Shown here: one piece after another, positions 16,801 through 26,169 of the stretch | Numbering within the stretch: the first letter of the stretch is position 1 | Layout of the letters: every line of letters begins with the position of its first letter | Assembly (NCBI GenBank): GCA_005502925.1 | Contig: SCPD01000007.1 | Coordinates: forward strand, 124,001-188,000 | Source of the DNA: Rhizobiales bacterium Y(2018) | GTDB taxonomy: Bacteria; Pseudomonadota; Alphaproteobacteria; Rhizobiales; Aestuariivirgaceae | Direction: 5' to 3' | DNA length: 64,000 bases | Position numbers and translations under genes: made by a program | Notes under the pieces: model-generated | The model's input: only the letters and a program-made list of their open reading frames with translations | What the model was told of the DNA's origin: nothing | The model's database searches: none

Positions 16801-17544
16801 TCACACGTCGAATGACGTCGCCGCCCTGCGCACCCCGGTGAGATGCGTGCTGAGCAAGGACTGGGCGAGATCTGCGTCGCGGTCATGCAACGCGATGGCG
16901 ATCTGTCGATGCTCGCCCCAGTAGATCGCCCATTTCTCGGGCGTGAAGGATTTCTGCTTGAGCTTGGTCCATGCCCGCTCAGCCCGCACCAACGAAACGC
17001 GTTGGCCGAGATCGATGAAGAACCGGTTGCAGGTGGCGGTGTAGAGGCATTCATGAAAGGCCCGGTCCGCCGCTTCCGCGTCCTGCGGCGTGGATATGTC
17101 GCGGCTGCCCGCTACGATATCGCCGAGGCGCGCCAATTGCTGCTCGCTGGCATTCACGACGATCAGCGGTGCGAGACTGGGCTCGACCGCGGCGCGGAAT
17201 TCCATCAGCTCTCCGGGCGACAGCGGCACGTCGCGCGAAGCGGACGGCTCGGTCGGCATCATCGCCGTATCGACGACGAAGGTGCCCTTGCCGACATGTC
17301 GCGCCAGGCGGCCCTCACGGTCGAGGTCGCGCAGGACCTCGCGCACCGTCGATCGCGACAGGCCGCTGACGATGGCGATCTGACGCTCGTTCGGCAATCG
17401 GTGGCCGGCGCGCAGGACGCCGTCGGTGAGCGCCGACTTCATCAGACGCAGGAGATCGGTACGGCCCTTCGCTCCCGCAAGGAAGCTGACATCGGGCTCG
17501 GCCGCGTCGCTGGCATTGTCGGGAATTTGAGCTGAATCTTCCAT
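16801..17544 (-). CDS. GntR/FadR-family (FCD domain) transcriptional regulator
   Basis: A 247-residue regulator with a winged-helix domain (GVLRAGHRLPNERQIA, then GLSRSTVREVLRDL) and a C-terminal FCD domain (MEFRAAVEPSLA, FHECLYTATCNRFF). A TTG three codons upstream is possible, but the ATG at 17544 is preferred. It is divergent from the Pot-type transporter operon across 149 bp, the usual arrangement for a local regulator, and stands 228 bp before the NitT operon on the same strand. Either or both could be its target. Confidence 0.85.
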   Translation of the reverse strand: MEDSAQIPDNASDAAEPDVSFLAGAKGRTDLLRLMKSALTDGVLRAGHRLPNERQIAIVSGLSRSTVREVLRDLDREGRLARHVGKGTFVVDTAMMPTEPSASRDVPLSPGELMEFRAAVEPSLAPLIVVNASEQQLARLGDIVAGSRDISTPQDAEAADRAFHECLYTATCNRFFIDLGQRVSLVRAERAWTKLKQKSFTPEKWAIYWGEHRQIAIALHDRDADLAQSLLSTHLTGVRRAATSFDV

Positions 17545-17693
17545 ACCAATCAATCCATTAATTGCTTACATCTCTAGCATCATTACGAAACCCCCGTAAA
17601 TAGGGCTTTACAGCTTCATCAAAAACTATACCATTCAGACCAGACTTGCTACCACTTCGTGCAGAGAACACAAAGAGCCACAGGGAGAATATG

Positions 17694-18761
17694 ATGAGAC
17701 AAGCAGCACGCAACGGTCGACTGGCTCTGAATCGCAGAAGAATTCTTCTCGGCGGCGCAGCCCTTGGCGGCGCACTCGCCATGCCCTCGATTGTCAGGGC
17801 GGCCAATGAAGAAATCGTCTTCGCGACCTGGGGCGGCTCCTGGGAGGAAGCCATGCGCACGGCATGGTTCGACCCCTTCACCGCCAAGACCGGCATCAAG
17901 GTGAAGACCATCAGCGGCAATACCTACGGCAAGATCGAAGCCATGGTGAAAGCCGGCCGCACCGAATGGGACGTCGTCGAAACCCTGCCCGACTTCCAAT
18001 GGGTCGGCGCCGAAAAAGGCCTGCTGGAGCCGATCGATTTCTCGGTGGTCGACAAGAGCTTGGTCATGCCCGGCGAGGACATGGTGACCACCTATTCGAT
18101 CCCTCAGGTGCTGTTCGCCGAGGTGCTGACCTACAACACCAAGCTCGACCCGCCGCCGCAGGGCTGGACCGATCTCTATGACATCAAGGCCTTCCCCGGC
18201 AATCGCGTATTCGACGGCGACGACGTGCAGGCCACGCTGGAATCGGCCGCCCTCGCCGATGGCGTGGCGCCGGCTTCGCTCTACCCCCTCGATGTCGACC
18301 GCGCCCTCAAGAAGCTCGAGACGATCCGCGACCAGGCGATGTTCTTCGAGACCAACGCGCAAGGCGAGCAGTTCATGTCGGACGGGCAAGCCATCATGGG
18401 GATGCTGCCCGACGGTCGCGCCATCAATATCCGCAACAATGGCGCGCCGGTGCAGATTCAGTACAACGCCACCATCATGACCTGGTCGACGATGGTGATC
18501 ATCAAGGGCGCCCCCAACCTCACCGCGGCCCAGAAGTTCCTGGCCTATACGCTCACCCCCGAGGCGCAGGCGGCGATCGCCATGGCCTATACCTATGGCC
18601 CGGTCGTTCCCAAGGCGCTCGACCTCATCCCGCCGGAGCGCGCCAAGATCCTCACTGGCGGCCCCGAGATGAAAGGCAAGGCCATCCTGCGCGGCGAGAA
18701 ATGGTGGAGCCAGAATCTCGCGGCGGCGACGGAGAAATTCAACGCCTGGAAGCTCGGATGA
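17694..18761 (+). CDS. Extracellular solute-binding protein, spermidine/putrescine (PotD) type
   Basis: A 355-residue binding protein with a Tat-like signal (RRRILLGGAALGG, cleavage after the IVRA segment near residue 35), then VFATWGGSWEEAMRTAWFDPF, typical of the polyamine/opine/ferric-type binding cluster. Two adjacent ATGs (17691, 17694) follow GGGAG; the second has better spacing. It heads an operon of two permeases, a creatinase-fold protein, an ATPase and an FAD oxidase. The ligand is probably a cationic amine or amino-acid derivative. Confidence 0.85.
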   Translation: MRQAARNGRLALNRRRILLGGAALGGALAMPSIVRAANEEIVFATWGGSWEEAMRTAWFDPFTAKTGIKVKTISGNTYGKIEAMVKAGRTEWDVVETLPDFQWVGAEKGLLEPIDFSVVDKSLVMPGEDMVTTYSIPQVLFAEVLTYNTKLDPPPQGWTDLYDIKAFPGNRVFDGDDVQATLESAALADGVAPASLYPLDVDRALKKLETIRDQAMFFETNAQGEQFMSDGQAIMGMLPDGRAINIRNNGAPVQIQYNATIMTWSTMVIIKGAPNLTAAQKFLAYTLTPEAQAAIAMAYTYGPVVPKALDLIPPERAKILTGGPEMKGKAILRGEKWWSQNLAAATEKFNAWKLG

Positions 18762-19615
18762 TGTCTGCGCCTGCAGGATCGCGGCGCGCGACGCACTCGA
18801 CCGCCACGGTCCTTCTCCTGCTTCCTGGTCTTTTTGTGCTGGCCGGCATGTTCATCGTGCCGGTCGCACAACTGATCATCGACAGCTTCTCTGATTCCGC
18901 CGGTGCCTGGATACACTACCGTCGCATCGCCGTCGTTCCCGTCTACCTGCTGGTCCTGGCGCGCACGCTCCTGGTCAGCGCCGTGACGGCGGCACTCTGC
19001 CTTCTTCTCGGTTTCCCGGTCGCCTACCGGCTCGCCCATGCCAGTCCGACGGGCAAAAGCATCATCCTGCTCTGCATCTTCCTGTCCTTCTGGACCAATC
19101 TCCTTGTCCGCGCTTTCAGCTGGATGGTCCTGCTCAATCCCAACGGCATCTTCAACCAGGCGCTCGGGCTCATCGGGCTCGGAGACTCGGTCAAGCTCGT
19201 TTACAACACGACGGGCGTGCTCATCGGCCAGACGCAGATCCTGCTGCCTTATATGATCCTGCCGCTCGCCGCCGTGATGAGCCGCGTCGATCCGACCCTG
19301 ATGAATGCGGCGCGCAGCCTCGGCGCCTCGCCGACCAGAGCCTTCCTCGCGGTCTATATTCCCCTCGTTAAATCGGGCGCCATGGCCGGATTGGTGCTGG
19401 TATTTACTCTCAGCCTCGGCTCCTTCGTCATCCCGGCGCTGCTCGGCGGTCCGCGCGACATGTTCCTGGCGCAGCTGATCGAGTTCAACATCAACAACAC
19501 ACTCAATCTGAGCTTCGCCTCGGCGCTGTCGACGGTGCTGCTGGCCGCGACATTGATCCTCTACTGGATCGGCAACCGCTGGTTCCAGCTGGGCCAGGTA
19601 TGGGGTGGGCGATGA
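18758..19615 (+). CDS. ABC transporter permease, PotB type
   Basis: A 285-residue inner-membrane permease with about six transmembrane helices. The first is around TVLLLLPGLFVLAGMFIVPV, and the coupling motif is NAARSLGASPTRAFLAVYIPL. Its ATG overlaps the binding-protein stop (ATGA), so translation is coupled. It should form a heterodimer with the next permease. Confidence 0.87.
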   Translation: MMSAPAGSRRATHSTATVLLLLPGLFVLAGMFIVPVAQLIIDSFSDSAGAWIHYRRIAVVPVYLLVLARTLLVSAVTAALCLLLGFPVAYRLAHASPTGKSIILLCIFLSFWTNLLVRAFSWMVLLNPNGIFNQALGLIGLGDSVKLVYNTTGVLIGQTQILLPYMILPLAAVMSRVDPTLMNAARSLGASPTRAFLAVYIPLVKSGAMAGLVLVFTLSLGSFVIPALLGGPRDMFLAQLIEFNINNTLNLSFASALSTVLLAATLILYWIGNRWFQLGQVWGGR

Positions 19616-20391
19616 CCAGCGAGCGCCTTGCCTCTCATGCGACTTCGGTGGCGACGGCTTTCGTCTGCGTCCTGCTGCTCCTGCCGACCGTCGCGGTCAT
19701 GCCCTTGTCGATCACCGAGACCAATTTCGTGACCTTCCCGCCGCGCGGTTTCTCGCTGCGCTGGTACGAGACTTTGTTCACGTCAGACGCCTGGAGCGGC
19801 GCCATGGTGACGAGCTTCATCACCGCGGCTCTGACCACCGTGGTGGCGACGCCGATCGGCACGATGATGGCGCTTGGCCTCGCCCGGCTGAAGGGACGCT
19901 GGGTCGGCATCGGAAACGTGTTCATCCTGCTACCGATTATCGTGCCGACCATCGTCACCGGCGTTGCGCTTTATGGCCTGCTGGCGCGGCTCGGCCTGAT
20001 CGGCACCATTCCCGGCCTCGTGCTCGGACACACCGTGCTCGCTTTGCCTTTCGTCGTCATCAATGTCGCCGCCGTGCTGCAGAAATTCGACCGGCGGATC
20101 GAGCAGGCGGCCCGCAGCCTCGGCGCCTCGCCCTTGGCCGCCTTCCGGCTGGTGACCTTGCCCAATCTGATGCCAGGCGTCGCCGCGGGCGCGCTGTTCG
20201 CCTTCCTGACCAGCTTCGATGATTTCGTCATCGCCCTCTTCCTTGCCGGCATCGGCGCCGTGACGCTCCCGGTGCAGATGTGGAGCGGTATTCGTTTCGA
20301 GATCAGCCCCGCCGTTGCCGCCGCATCGACGGTGCTGTTGTTCATGTCCTGCCTTCTGCTGCTGCTGCAATGGTGGGTGAAAAGGAGATAG
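19612..20391 (+). CDS. ABC transporter permease, PotC type
   Basis: A 259-residue permease with six predicted helices and the coupling loop EQAARSLGASPLAAFRLVTL, followed by an FDDFVIALFLAG segment seen in PotC proteins. Its ATG overlaps the stop of the preceding permease by 4 nt. The partner ATPase is not the next gene: an M24-family gene intervenes. Confidence 0.87.
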   Translation: MTSERLASHATSVATAFVCVLLLLPTVAVMPLSITETNFVTFPPRGFSLRWYETLFTSDAWSGAMVTSFITAALTTVVATPIGTMMALGLARLKGRWVGIGNVFILLPIIVPTIVTGVALYGLLARLGLIGTIPGLVLGHTVLALPFVVINVAAVLQKFDRRIEQAARSLGASPLAAFRLVTLPNLMPGVAAGALFAFLTSFDDFVIALFLAGIGAVTLPVQMWSGIRFEISPAVAAASTVLLFMSCLLLLLQWWVKRR

Positions 20392-20395
20392 AGTC

Positions 20396-21580
20396 ATGTC
20401 GATCACCCCACCCGCCATTCCCGCCCAGGAATTCGCCGACCGCCGCGCCCGCGCCGCCAAGGCGGCACAGGCCGCCGGCCTCGATGCCCTGCTCGTCTGC
20501 TCGCGCGGCGGCGGCACCGTCGACCGTTTCGCCGACGTCATGTATCTGACGAATTTCTATACGTCCTTCCCCTACACGCCCGACCATAAGGGTGCCTGGT
20601 CTGGACGCGCCCATTCCTTCTTCATCCTGCCGGTCAACGGCTCTCCCCGCCTCATCATCGACATCCCCAAGCGCCCCGACGTGCATCTGGCCGACAAGGA
20701 CGTCGTCTATACCGACTTCGTCATCGAGGCGACGATCGAGGCGCTCCGCGAAGCGGGCCTCGGCAACGCCAAGGTCGGCCTCGTCGGCGAGGATGTCATG
20801 CCGGTGAGCTTCCACCGCGCGATCACCACAGCCTTGCCGGGCATCGTCTTCACGCCCGCCGATGCGATCCTGACGGCGATGCGCCGCGTCAAGTCGCCGG
20901 CGGAGATCGCTCTGCTGCGTCACGCCTCGGTGGTCGGCTCGCGCATGATGGACAAGATGATGGCGGCTGTGGTCCCCGGCGCCTCGCATGGTGATGTCGT
21001 GGCCGCCGGCATGCAGAGCCTGCTGCCCGCGGGCGGAATGCTCTATAATTCCTTCATGGCGTCGGGCCGTGGCGGCGACAACCCCAAGATCGTGCGCCAG
21101 GCCTTCCCGACCTGGGGATCACCTGAGCGTCTCGAGGCCGGCGACTGGTTCCGCGCCGGCATCTCCGGCGTCGTCGGCGGTTACATATTCGACCTCTCGC
21201 GTTCCAAGGCGGTCGGTGGCTCGGCCACCAACCGCCAGATCAGCCTGTTCGAGGCGGCGATCTCCTGTGTCGAGGCCGGCATCGAGGCCATCCGTCCCGG
21301 CGCCACCGCCGGCGACCTCGCCACTGCGGGTCTCGGCCGGCAGCGCGAACTCGGCTTCGAGATCAAGGGCGTATTCTCCGGTCTCGGCCACGGCATCGGT
21401 CTCGGCTGGGACGCCCCCTGGCTCACCCCCGGCGAGCCGACACCGATCACCCCTGGCATGGTCCTGTGCTTCGAGCGGACGGTGGAGCAGGATGGCTATG
21501 TCGGCGATTTCGAGGAGACGGTGCTGGTAACCGAGACCGGCATCGAAATGCTGACCGATGCGACCAAAAGGAACTACTGA
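20396..21580 (+). CDS. M24 (creatinase/aminopeptidase P fold) family hydrolase
   Basis: A 394-residue pita-bread-fold protein: an N-terminal creatinase domain (about 1-160) and a C-terminal catalytic domain. Of the five usual metal ligands, Asp266, His332, Glu360 and Glu374 align, but the first aspartate is Gly255 (segment DWFRAGISG). A dinuclear peptidase centre is therefore doubtful and a creatinase-like hydrolysis of a C-N bond in a small amidino or amide substrate is plausible. It sits between transporter genes, 4 nt after the permease, and an FAD oxidase follows in the operon. Creatinase plus sarcosine-oxidase logic would fit, but this is inference. Confidence 0.8.
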   Translation: MSITPPAIPAQEFADRRARAAKAAQAAGLDALLVCSRGGGTVDRFADVMYLTNFYTSFPYTPDHKGAWSGRAHSFFILPVNGSPRLIIDIPKRPDVHLADKDVVYTDFVIEATIEALREAGLGNAKVGLVGEDVMPVSFHRAITTALPGIVFTPADAILTAMRRVKSPAEIALLRHASVVGSRMMDKMMAAVVPGASHGDVVAAGMQSLLPAGGMLYNSFMASGRGGDNPKIVRQAFPTWGSPERLEAGDWFRAGISGVVGGYIFDLSRSKAVGGSATNRQISLFEAAISCVEAGIEAIRPGATAGDLATAGLGRQRELGFEIKGVFSGLGHGIGLGWDAPWLTPGEPTPITPGMVLCFERTVEQDGYVGDFEETVLVTETGIEMLTDATKRNY

Positions 21581-21581
21581 G

Positions 21582-22670
21582 ATGCCACGCGGCGCCGCGA
21601 TCGAAATTCAGGGGCTCACCAAACGTTATGGCGACGTGATGGCCATCGACGCCGTATCCCTGACGGTTGCCGAGGGAGAATTCGTGACGCTGCTCGGGCT
21701 CAGCGGCTCGGGCAAGTCCACGACCCTGATGGCGGTCGCCGGCTTCGTCGATCCCGACGGCGGCTCGATCGCGATCTCGGGCAGCGACGTGACCGCGTTG
21801 CCGCCGGAGAAACGCAATCTGGGCGTGGTGTTCCAGAACTACGCCTTGTTTCCGCATCTGAACGTCTTCGACAATATCGCCTTCCCGTTGCGCATGCGTC
21901 GCCACGCCGAAAGCGAGATCGAGACCCAGGTTCGCCGTGTCCTCGACCTCGTCTCTTTGCGCGATCTTAGCGCGCGGCGCATCACCGAGCTTTCCGGTGG
22001 GCAGCAGCAACGCGTGGCGCTGGCGCGGGCCCTCGTCTTCTCCCCGCCGGTCCTCCTGATGGACGAGCCGCTCGGCGCCCTCGACCGCCAATTGCGCGAG
22101 CAGCTGCAGATCGAGATCCGCCGCATCCACCGCCAGCTCGGCGTGACCGTCCTTTATGTGACGCACGACCAGGAAGAAGCGCTGTCGATGTCCGACCGTA
22201 TCGCCATCATGGCCGACGGACGGATCCAGCAGCTCGGCACGCCGCATGAAGTCTATATGCAGCCGTCCAACCGCTTCGTGGCCGGCTTCTTCGGAGAATC
22301 GAACTTCCTCGACGTGGCGGTCGAACGCGCCGGCGACAATCCCGTATTGCGGCCCAAGGGCTTGCGCGACATCACGCTTCACGCCGCCTTGCGCCGGCCT
22401 CTTTCGGGCGACCGTTTCCTCGCCATGGTGCGGCCGGAAGCCATCGAAATCGGCGACAGCCGCGATCCCGCTTTCGAGAATAATCTGCCAGGCACCGTCG
22501 AGCAGCAGGATTTTCTCGGCGCGACGCAGCGCCTGACGGTCAAGACGGGCGCCGGCCCGGTTGCCGTCCGCATGAGCCGGCTCGCCAATGCCGCGGCGCT
22601 GCCAGCCGGGGCGCCGGTCTGGCTCAAATGGCGCGCCGGCGAAACGGCGGTCTTCGATGCACAGGACTGA
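21582..22670 (+). CDS. ABC transporter ATP-binding protein, PotA type
   Basis: A 362-residue ATPase. Walker A LSGSGKST, Q-loop VVFQNYALFPHLNV, signature LSGGQQQRVALARAL, Walker B VLLMDEPLGALD and switch histidine YVTHDQEEA are all present, followed by a C-terminal TOBE/OB regulatory domain (about residues 275-362) typical of PotA/UgpC. AGGA lies before the ATG. It energises the permease pair upstream. Confidence 0.9.
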   Translation: MPRGAAIEIQGLTKRYGDVMAIDAVSLTVAEGEFVTLLGLSGSGKSTTLMAVAGFVDPDGGSIAISGSDVTALPPEKRNLGVVFQNYALFPHLNVFDNIAFPLRMRRHAESEIETQVRRVLDLVSLRDLSARRITELSGGQQQRVALARALVFSPPVLLMDEPLGALDRQLREQLQIEIRRIHRQLGVTVLYVTHDQEEALSMSDRIAIMADGRIQQLGTPHEVYMQPSNRFVAGFFGESNFLDVAVERAGDNPVLRPKGLRDITLHAALRRPLSGDRFLAMVRPEAIEIGDSRDPAFENNLPGTVEQQDFLGATQRLTVKTGAGPVAVRMSRLANAAALPAGAPVWLKWRAGETAVFDAQD

Positions 22671-23952
22671 GGCCGACGTAGACTCCTTCTGGGCGGCGAG
22701 CGCACGAACCCCGGCCTTTGCAGGTGACGCATTGCAGGGCGAGCGCGTCGTCGACGTCGCCATTGTCGGCGGCGGCTTTACCGGGCTTTCCACCGCGCTG
22801 CATCTCGCCGAGGCGGGGCGCAGCGTGGCGGTGCTCGAGGCCAGAGACATCGGTTACGGCGCCAGCGGCCGCAATGGCGGCCAGGTCAATCCCGGCCTTA
22901 AATATGAAGAAGCGGCGCTGGTAAAGAAGTTCGGTCCGCAAGGCAGCGCCTTTTATCGCCTCGGCCAGGAGGCGCCCGATTTTCTCGTTGACCTCGTAAA
23001 GCGTCTCGGCCTCAACTGCGATCTGCGCCGGCCTGGCCTGATCCGCCTGGCGCATAATGAGCGGGCTCTCCAAACACTGCGCGCCGCCCAGGCCGACTTC
23101 ATCGGCCGCGGCCTCCCGATAACCCCGCTCGAGCCCAAGGATATAGAGGCGCTCGTCGGCACCGACCGCTATCCCGGCGGCTGGGTGGATGCGCGCGGCG
23201 CCAATATCCACCCGCTCGATCTCGTCCGCGAATTGGCGCGCGCCACGGCGGCAGCCGGCGCGGTGATCTTCCCGCACAGCCCTGCCATCCGCCTTGCCCG
23301 CCGGAATGGCGGCTGGAGCGTCGCGACACAATCAGGCGCCCTCCAGGCGCGCAGCGTGATGGTCGCCACCAATGGTTATTCGGACGGGCTCGTGCCGGGT
23401 CTCGCGGCCTCGTTGCTTCCGGTCAACAGCTTCCAGATCGCCACGGCGCCCCTCGACGAGGCGCGGGCGCGCCGGATTCTCCCGCACGGCCATACGGTCT
23501 ATGACAGCCGCCGGCTGATCCTCTATTTCCGCCGCAGCGCCGACGGGCGCGTGATCCTGGGCGGTCGCTCCTCCTTCAGTTCCAGCCGCGGGCTTGGCAC
23601 AAGGCGCGCCGACTATTCCGTGCTGGAGCGTGTCCTGACCGGAATCTTTCCCGATCTTGCCGGCGTCCCCATCACCCATCGCTGGACCGGCCTCGTCTGC
23701 ATCACCATGGATTTCCTGCCGCATTATCATGAGCCCGAGGACGGGCTGCATGTCGTGCTGGGTTTCAACGGCCGCGGCGTCGCCCTGTCGCATCGCGCTG
23801 GCGCCTGGATGGCGAACCACCTGTTAGGCCGCCCGGACACTGGCGCCATTCCGCGCACCGCCATAAGGCCCGTGCCCTTCCATGCCTGGCGCGAACCCAT
23901 GCTCAATATGGCCATGCAGTGGAACCGTCTGCTCGACAGATTTGGACGGTAG
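22657..23952 (+). CDS. FAD-dependent amine/amino-acid oxidoreductase (DAO family)
   Basis: A 431-residue flavoprotein. The FAD-binding fold begins VDVAIVGGGFTGLSTALHLAEAG (about residues 28-50) and is followed by GASGRNGGQVNPGLKYE, where related gamma-glutamylputrescine and sarcosine oxidases bind the flavin. Such enzymes oxidise secondary or primary amines with release of an aldehyde. It overlaps the ATPase gene by 14 nt and is last in the Pot-type operon, so it should act on the imported substrate or on the product of the M24 hydrolase. Confidence 0.83.
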   Translation: MHRTEADVDSFWAASARTPAFAGDALQGERVVDVAIVGGGFTGLSTALHLAEAGRSVAVLEARDIGYGASGRNGGQVNPGLKYEEAALVKKFGPQGSAFYRLGQEAPDFLVDLVKRLGLNCDLRRPGLIRLAHNERALQTLRAAQADFIGRGLPITPLEPKDIEALVGTDRYPGGWVDARGANIHPLDLVRELARATAAAGAVIFPHSPAIRLARRNGGWSVATQSGALQARSVMVATNGYSDGLVPGLAASLLPVNSFQIATAPLDEARARRILPHGHTVYDSRRLILYFRRSADGRVILGGRSSFSSSRGLGTRRADYSVLERVLTGIFPDLAGVPITHRWTGLVCITMDFLPHYHEPEDGLHVVLGFNGRGVALSHRAGAWMANHLLGRPDTGAIPRTAIRPVPFHAWREPMLNMAMQWNRLLDRFGR

Positions 23953-23998
23953 CGGGGCAAACTTGCCCGGTCCGGCGATCCTTACTATATGACTGGCC

Positions 23999-24826
23999 AT
24001 GACCTATGTGACCGCCCATGAAGGCACCGAAGGCCGCACCGGCCAGATCAAGCTGCACGGCCCGGAAGGCTTTGCGGCCATGCGCAAGGCCGGCCGGCTG
24101 ACCGCCGAGGCTCTCGATCTCCTGGTTCCGCTCGTCAAGCCGGGCGTCGCCACCGAGACGCTCGACGTGGCGATCGCCGAATTCGCCCGTGACAACAAAG
24201 CAGTTCCCGCCTCGCTCAATTATCGTGGCTTTCCGAAGTCGATCTGCACCTCGATCAATCATGTCGTCTGTCACGGCATTCCCAATGACAAGCCGTTGCG
24301 CGAGGGCGATGTCGTCAATATCGACGTCACCTTGATCGTCGATGGCTGGCACGGCGATGCGAGCCGCATGTACAAGGTCGGCGAAGTCAACCGCAAGGCC
24401 GAGCGGCTGATGGAAGTCACCTATGAAAGCCTGATGCGCGGCATCGGCGCGGTGAAGCCCGGCAACAAGACCGGCGATATCGGCCATGCCATCCAGACCT
24501 ATGCCGAAGCCGAACGCTGCTCGGTGGTGCGCGATTTCTGTGGCCACGGGCTCGGCCGCCAGTTCCACGACCATCCCAATATCCTGCATTACGGCCGCGC
24601 CGGCGAAGGTGTCGCCCTCAAGGCCGGCATGTTCTTCACCATCGAGCCGATGATCAATCTCGGCCGGCCGCATGTGAAGATCCTGAGCGACGGCTGGACG
24701 GCGGTGACGCGCGACCGTTCGCTCTCGGCGCAGTTCGAGCACACGATCGGCGTCACCGAAACGGGCTGCGAGATATTCACTCAGTCGCCCAAGGGACTCG
24801 ATTACCCGCCTCCTGCGCAAAACTGA
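23999..24826 (+). CDS. map: Methionine aminopeptidase, type I
   Basis: Removes initiator methionine from nascent proteins. The 275-residue sequence has the type Ia features: an SINHVVCHGIP substrate loop, metal-ligand segments NIDVTLIVDGWHGDASRMY, the histidine in DFCGHGLGRQFHD and glutamates in FTIEPMI and QFEHTIGVTE. It is an essential housekeeping gene, followed by radC. Confidence 0.95.
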   Translation: MTYVTAHEGTEGRTGQIKLHGPEGFAAMRKAGRLTAEALDLLVPLVKPGVATETLDVAIAEFARDNKAVPASLNYRGFPKSICTSINHVVCHGIPNDKPLREGDVVNIDVTLIVDGWHGDASRMYKVGEVNRKAERLMEVTYESLMRGIGAVKPGNKTGDIGHAIQTYAEAERCSVVRDFCGHGLGRQFHDHPNILHYGRAGEGVALKAGMFFTIEPMINLGRPHVKILSDGWTAVTRDRSLSAQFEHTIGVTETGCEIFTQSPKGLDYPPPAQN

Positions 24827-24877
24827 CGCTCTGGCGACCTTGCCGAACGCGCATGTTCATGATACGTTCCAACGATC

Positions 24878-25702
24878 ATGAGCGCAAAAGCCATCGATAG
24901 CCCTGGCTCTCTCGACGAAGTCGGGTTCAGCTTAGGGTGCGACGGAACCGTCGCGGAAATATTCGAACTGCCTCGGGATTCGCGCTTGTCCCGGTCGCAG
25001 AATATCGTCGGCACCGCCAGGCAGATCGAGAAGCCCCACCATCTGGGTCACCGCGAGCGCCTGCGCCAGCGTTTCCGGCAGGGCGGCGCCGACGCCCTGC
25101 CCGATTACGAGCTGCTCGAGCTCCTGCTCTTCCGCGCTCTGCCGCGCCAGGATGTGAAGCCCCTCGCCAAGGCGCTCATCGCCCGCTTCGGCAGCTTCGC
25201 CCAGGTCGTCGCCGCCAATCCCGAACGGCTGAAAGAAGTGCCGGGCGTCGGCGAGACGGTGGTGACCGAGCTGATGATCACCCATGCAGCGGCGCAACGC
25301 GTCACCAAGGGCGAGATCAGCCGGCGCACTTTGCTCGCCTCGTGGAATGCCGTCATCGATTATTGCCGCGCCGCTATGGCCTTCGCCGAACGCGAGCAGT
25401 TCCGCATCCTGTTTCTCGACAAGAAGAACGGCCTCATCGCCGATGAGGTCCAGGGCGAAGGCACCGTCGATCACACACCCGTCTATCCGCGCGAGGTGAT
25501 GAAACGCGCGCTGGAATTGTCGGCGAGCGCCCTCATCCTGGTCCACAATCACCCCTCCGGCGACACCACGCCCTCGATCGCCGATATCGACATGACGCGG
25601 AAGCTGATCGACGCCGGTGACAGGCTCGCCATCAAGGTGCATGACCACATCATCGTCGGCCGCGACGGCCATGCGAGCTTCCGCAGCCTGAAGCTGATCT
25701 GA
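24878..25702 (+). CDS. radC: RadC family protein (JAMM/MPN+ domain)
   Basis: A 274-residue protein with an N-terminal helix-hairpin-helix region (about residues 48-125, with [12 protein letters not shown] and VPGVGETVV) and a C-terminal MPN+ domain with the JAMM zinc motif [11 protein letters not shown] followed by the aspartate of ADID. Long annotated as a DNA repair protein, its biochemical role remains uncertain. The first 45 residues are poorly conserved and no clear Shine-Dalgarno precedes the ATG, so a later start is possible. Confidence 0.9.
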   Translation: MSAKAIDSPGSLDEVGFSLGCDGTVAEIFELPRDSRLSRSQNIVGTARQIEKPHHLGHRERLRQRFRQGGADALPDYELLELLLFRALPRQDVKPLAKALIARFGSFAQVVAANPERLKEVPGVGETVVTELMITHAAAQRVTKGEISRRTLLASWNAVIDYCRAAMAFAEREQFRILFLDKKNGLIADEVQGEGTVDHTPVYPREVMKRALELSASALILVHNHPSGDTTPSIADIDMTRKLIDAGDRLAIKVHDHIIVGRDGHASFRSLKLI

Positions 25703-25800
25703 GCGTTGACGGCCCGACATGCCGCATGCTACGCGCCCGACGTGCAATCCACCCAAATCAGGGAATTGTTGATGCCGGAGCTTGTGACCACCCGCTGATC

Positions 25801-25818
25801 GTCTCGACTGATCGAGAC
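25801..25818. promoter_or_regulatory. Perfect 7-bp inverted repeat upstream of yjhX-like gene
   Basis: GTCTCGA (25801-25807) and TCGAGAC (25812-25818) flank a 4-nt loop, 82 nt before the toxin ATG. There is no T tract, so a terminator is unlikely. It could be an operator for the toxin-antitoxin operon. Confidence 0.3.
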
Positions 25819-25899
25819 ATCTAACCGCACCATTTCGCCGGGCGTATTCCGCCGGAATTGAAATGCTGCGCGGGTGTTTTCCATTCACAGGCTATTTTC

Positions 25900-26157
25900 A
25901 TGAACATCTCACGCGGCGAGCAGCGTGTTCTGCACGTCCTCGCGCAAGGCGGATATATCCGTCATCAACGGGCCGATACCGGCCGCATCCTCGAAGTCCT
26001 CTGCTTCACCCGCGACGGTTTCGTTCTGACCGATTGCACGCTCGAGGTCTTCACCAAGCTCCGGCGCAAGCGCCTGATCGAATCCCGGGAGTCGAACCCC
26101 TATCAGATCTCCGAAAAGGGCCGTCGCTCGGTGCGCGGTCAACTCGATAATCGTTAA
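25900..26157 (+). CDS. yjhX: YjhX (TopAI)-family toxin
   Basis: An 85-residue protein opening MNISRGEQRVLHVLAQGG, the hallmark of the YjhX/UPF0386 family, with a winged-helix-like pattern (TDCTLEVFTKLRRKRLIES, YQISEKGRRSV). In E. coli YjhX is a toxin that inhibits topoisomerase I and is neutralised by the GNAT-like YjhQ. Here a GNAT gene follows by 12 nt, reproducing that pair. The ATG at 25900 matches the family start; an upstream ATG at 25858 is not conserved in character. Confidence 0.85.
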   Translation: MNISRGEQRVLHVLAQGGYIRHQRADTGRILEVLCFTRDGFVLTDCTLEVFTKLRRKRLIESRESNPYQISEKGRRSVRGQLDNR

Positions 26158-26169
26158 AGGAAGAGAACC

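Noticed and set aside
17583-17632. Short inverted repeat TTACG/CGTAA and two ATACCA boxes between the divergent GntR and Pot-type genes
   Set aside because: Arms are only 5-6 bp and could arise by chance; I could not place them relative to a convincing promoter.
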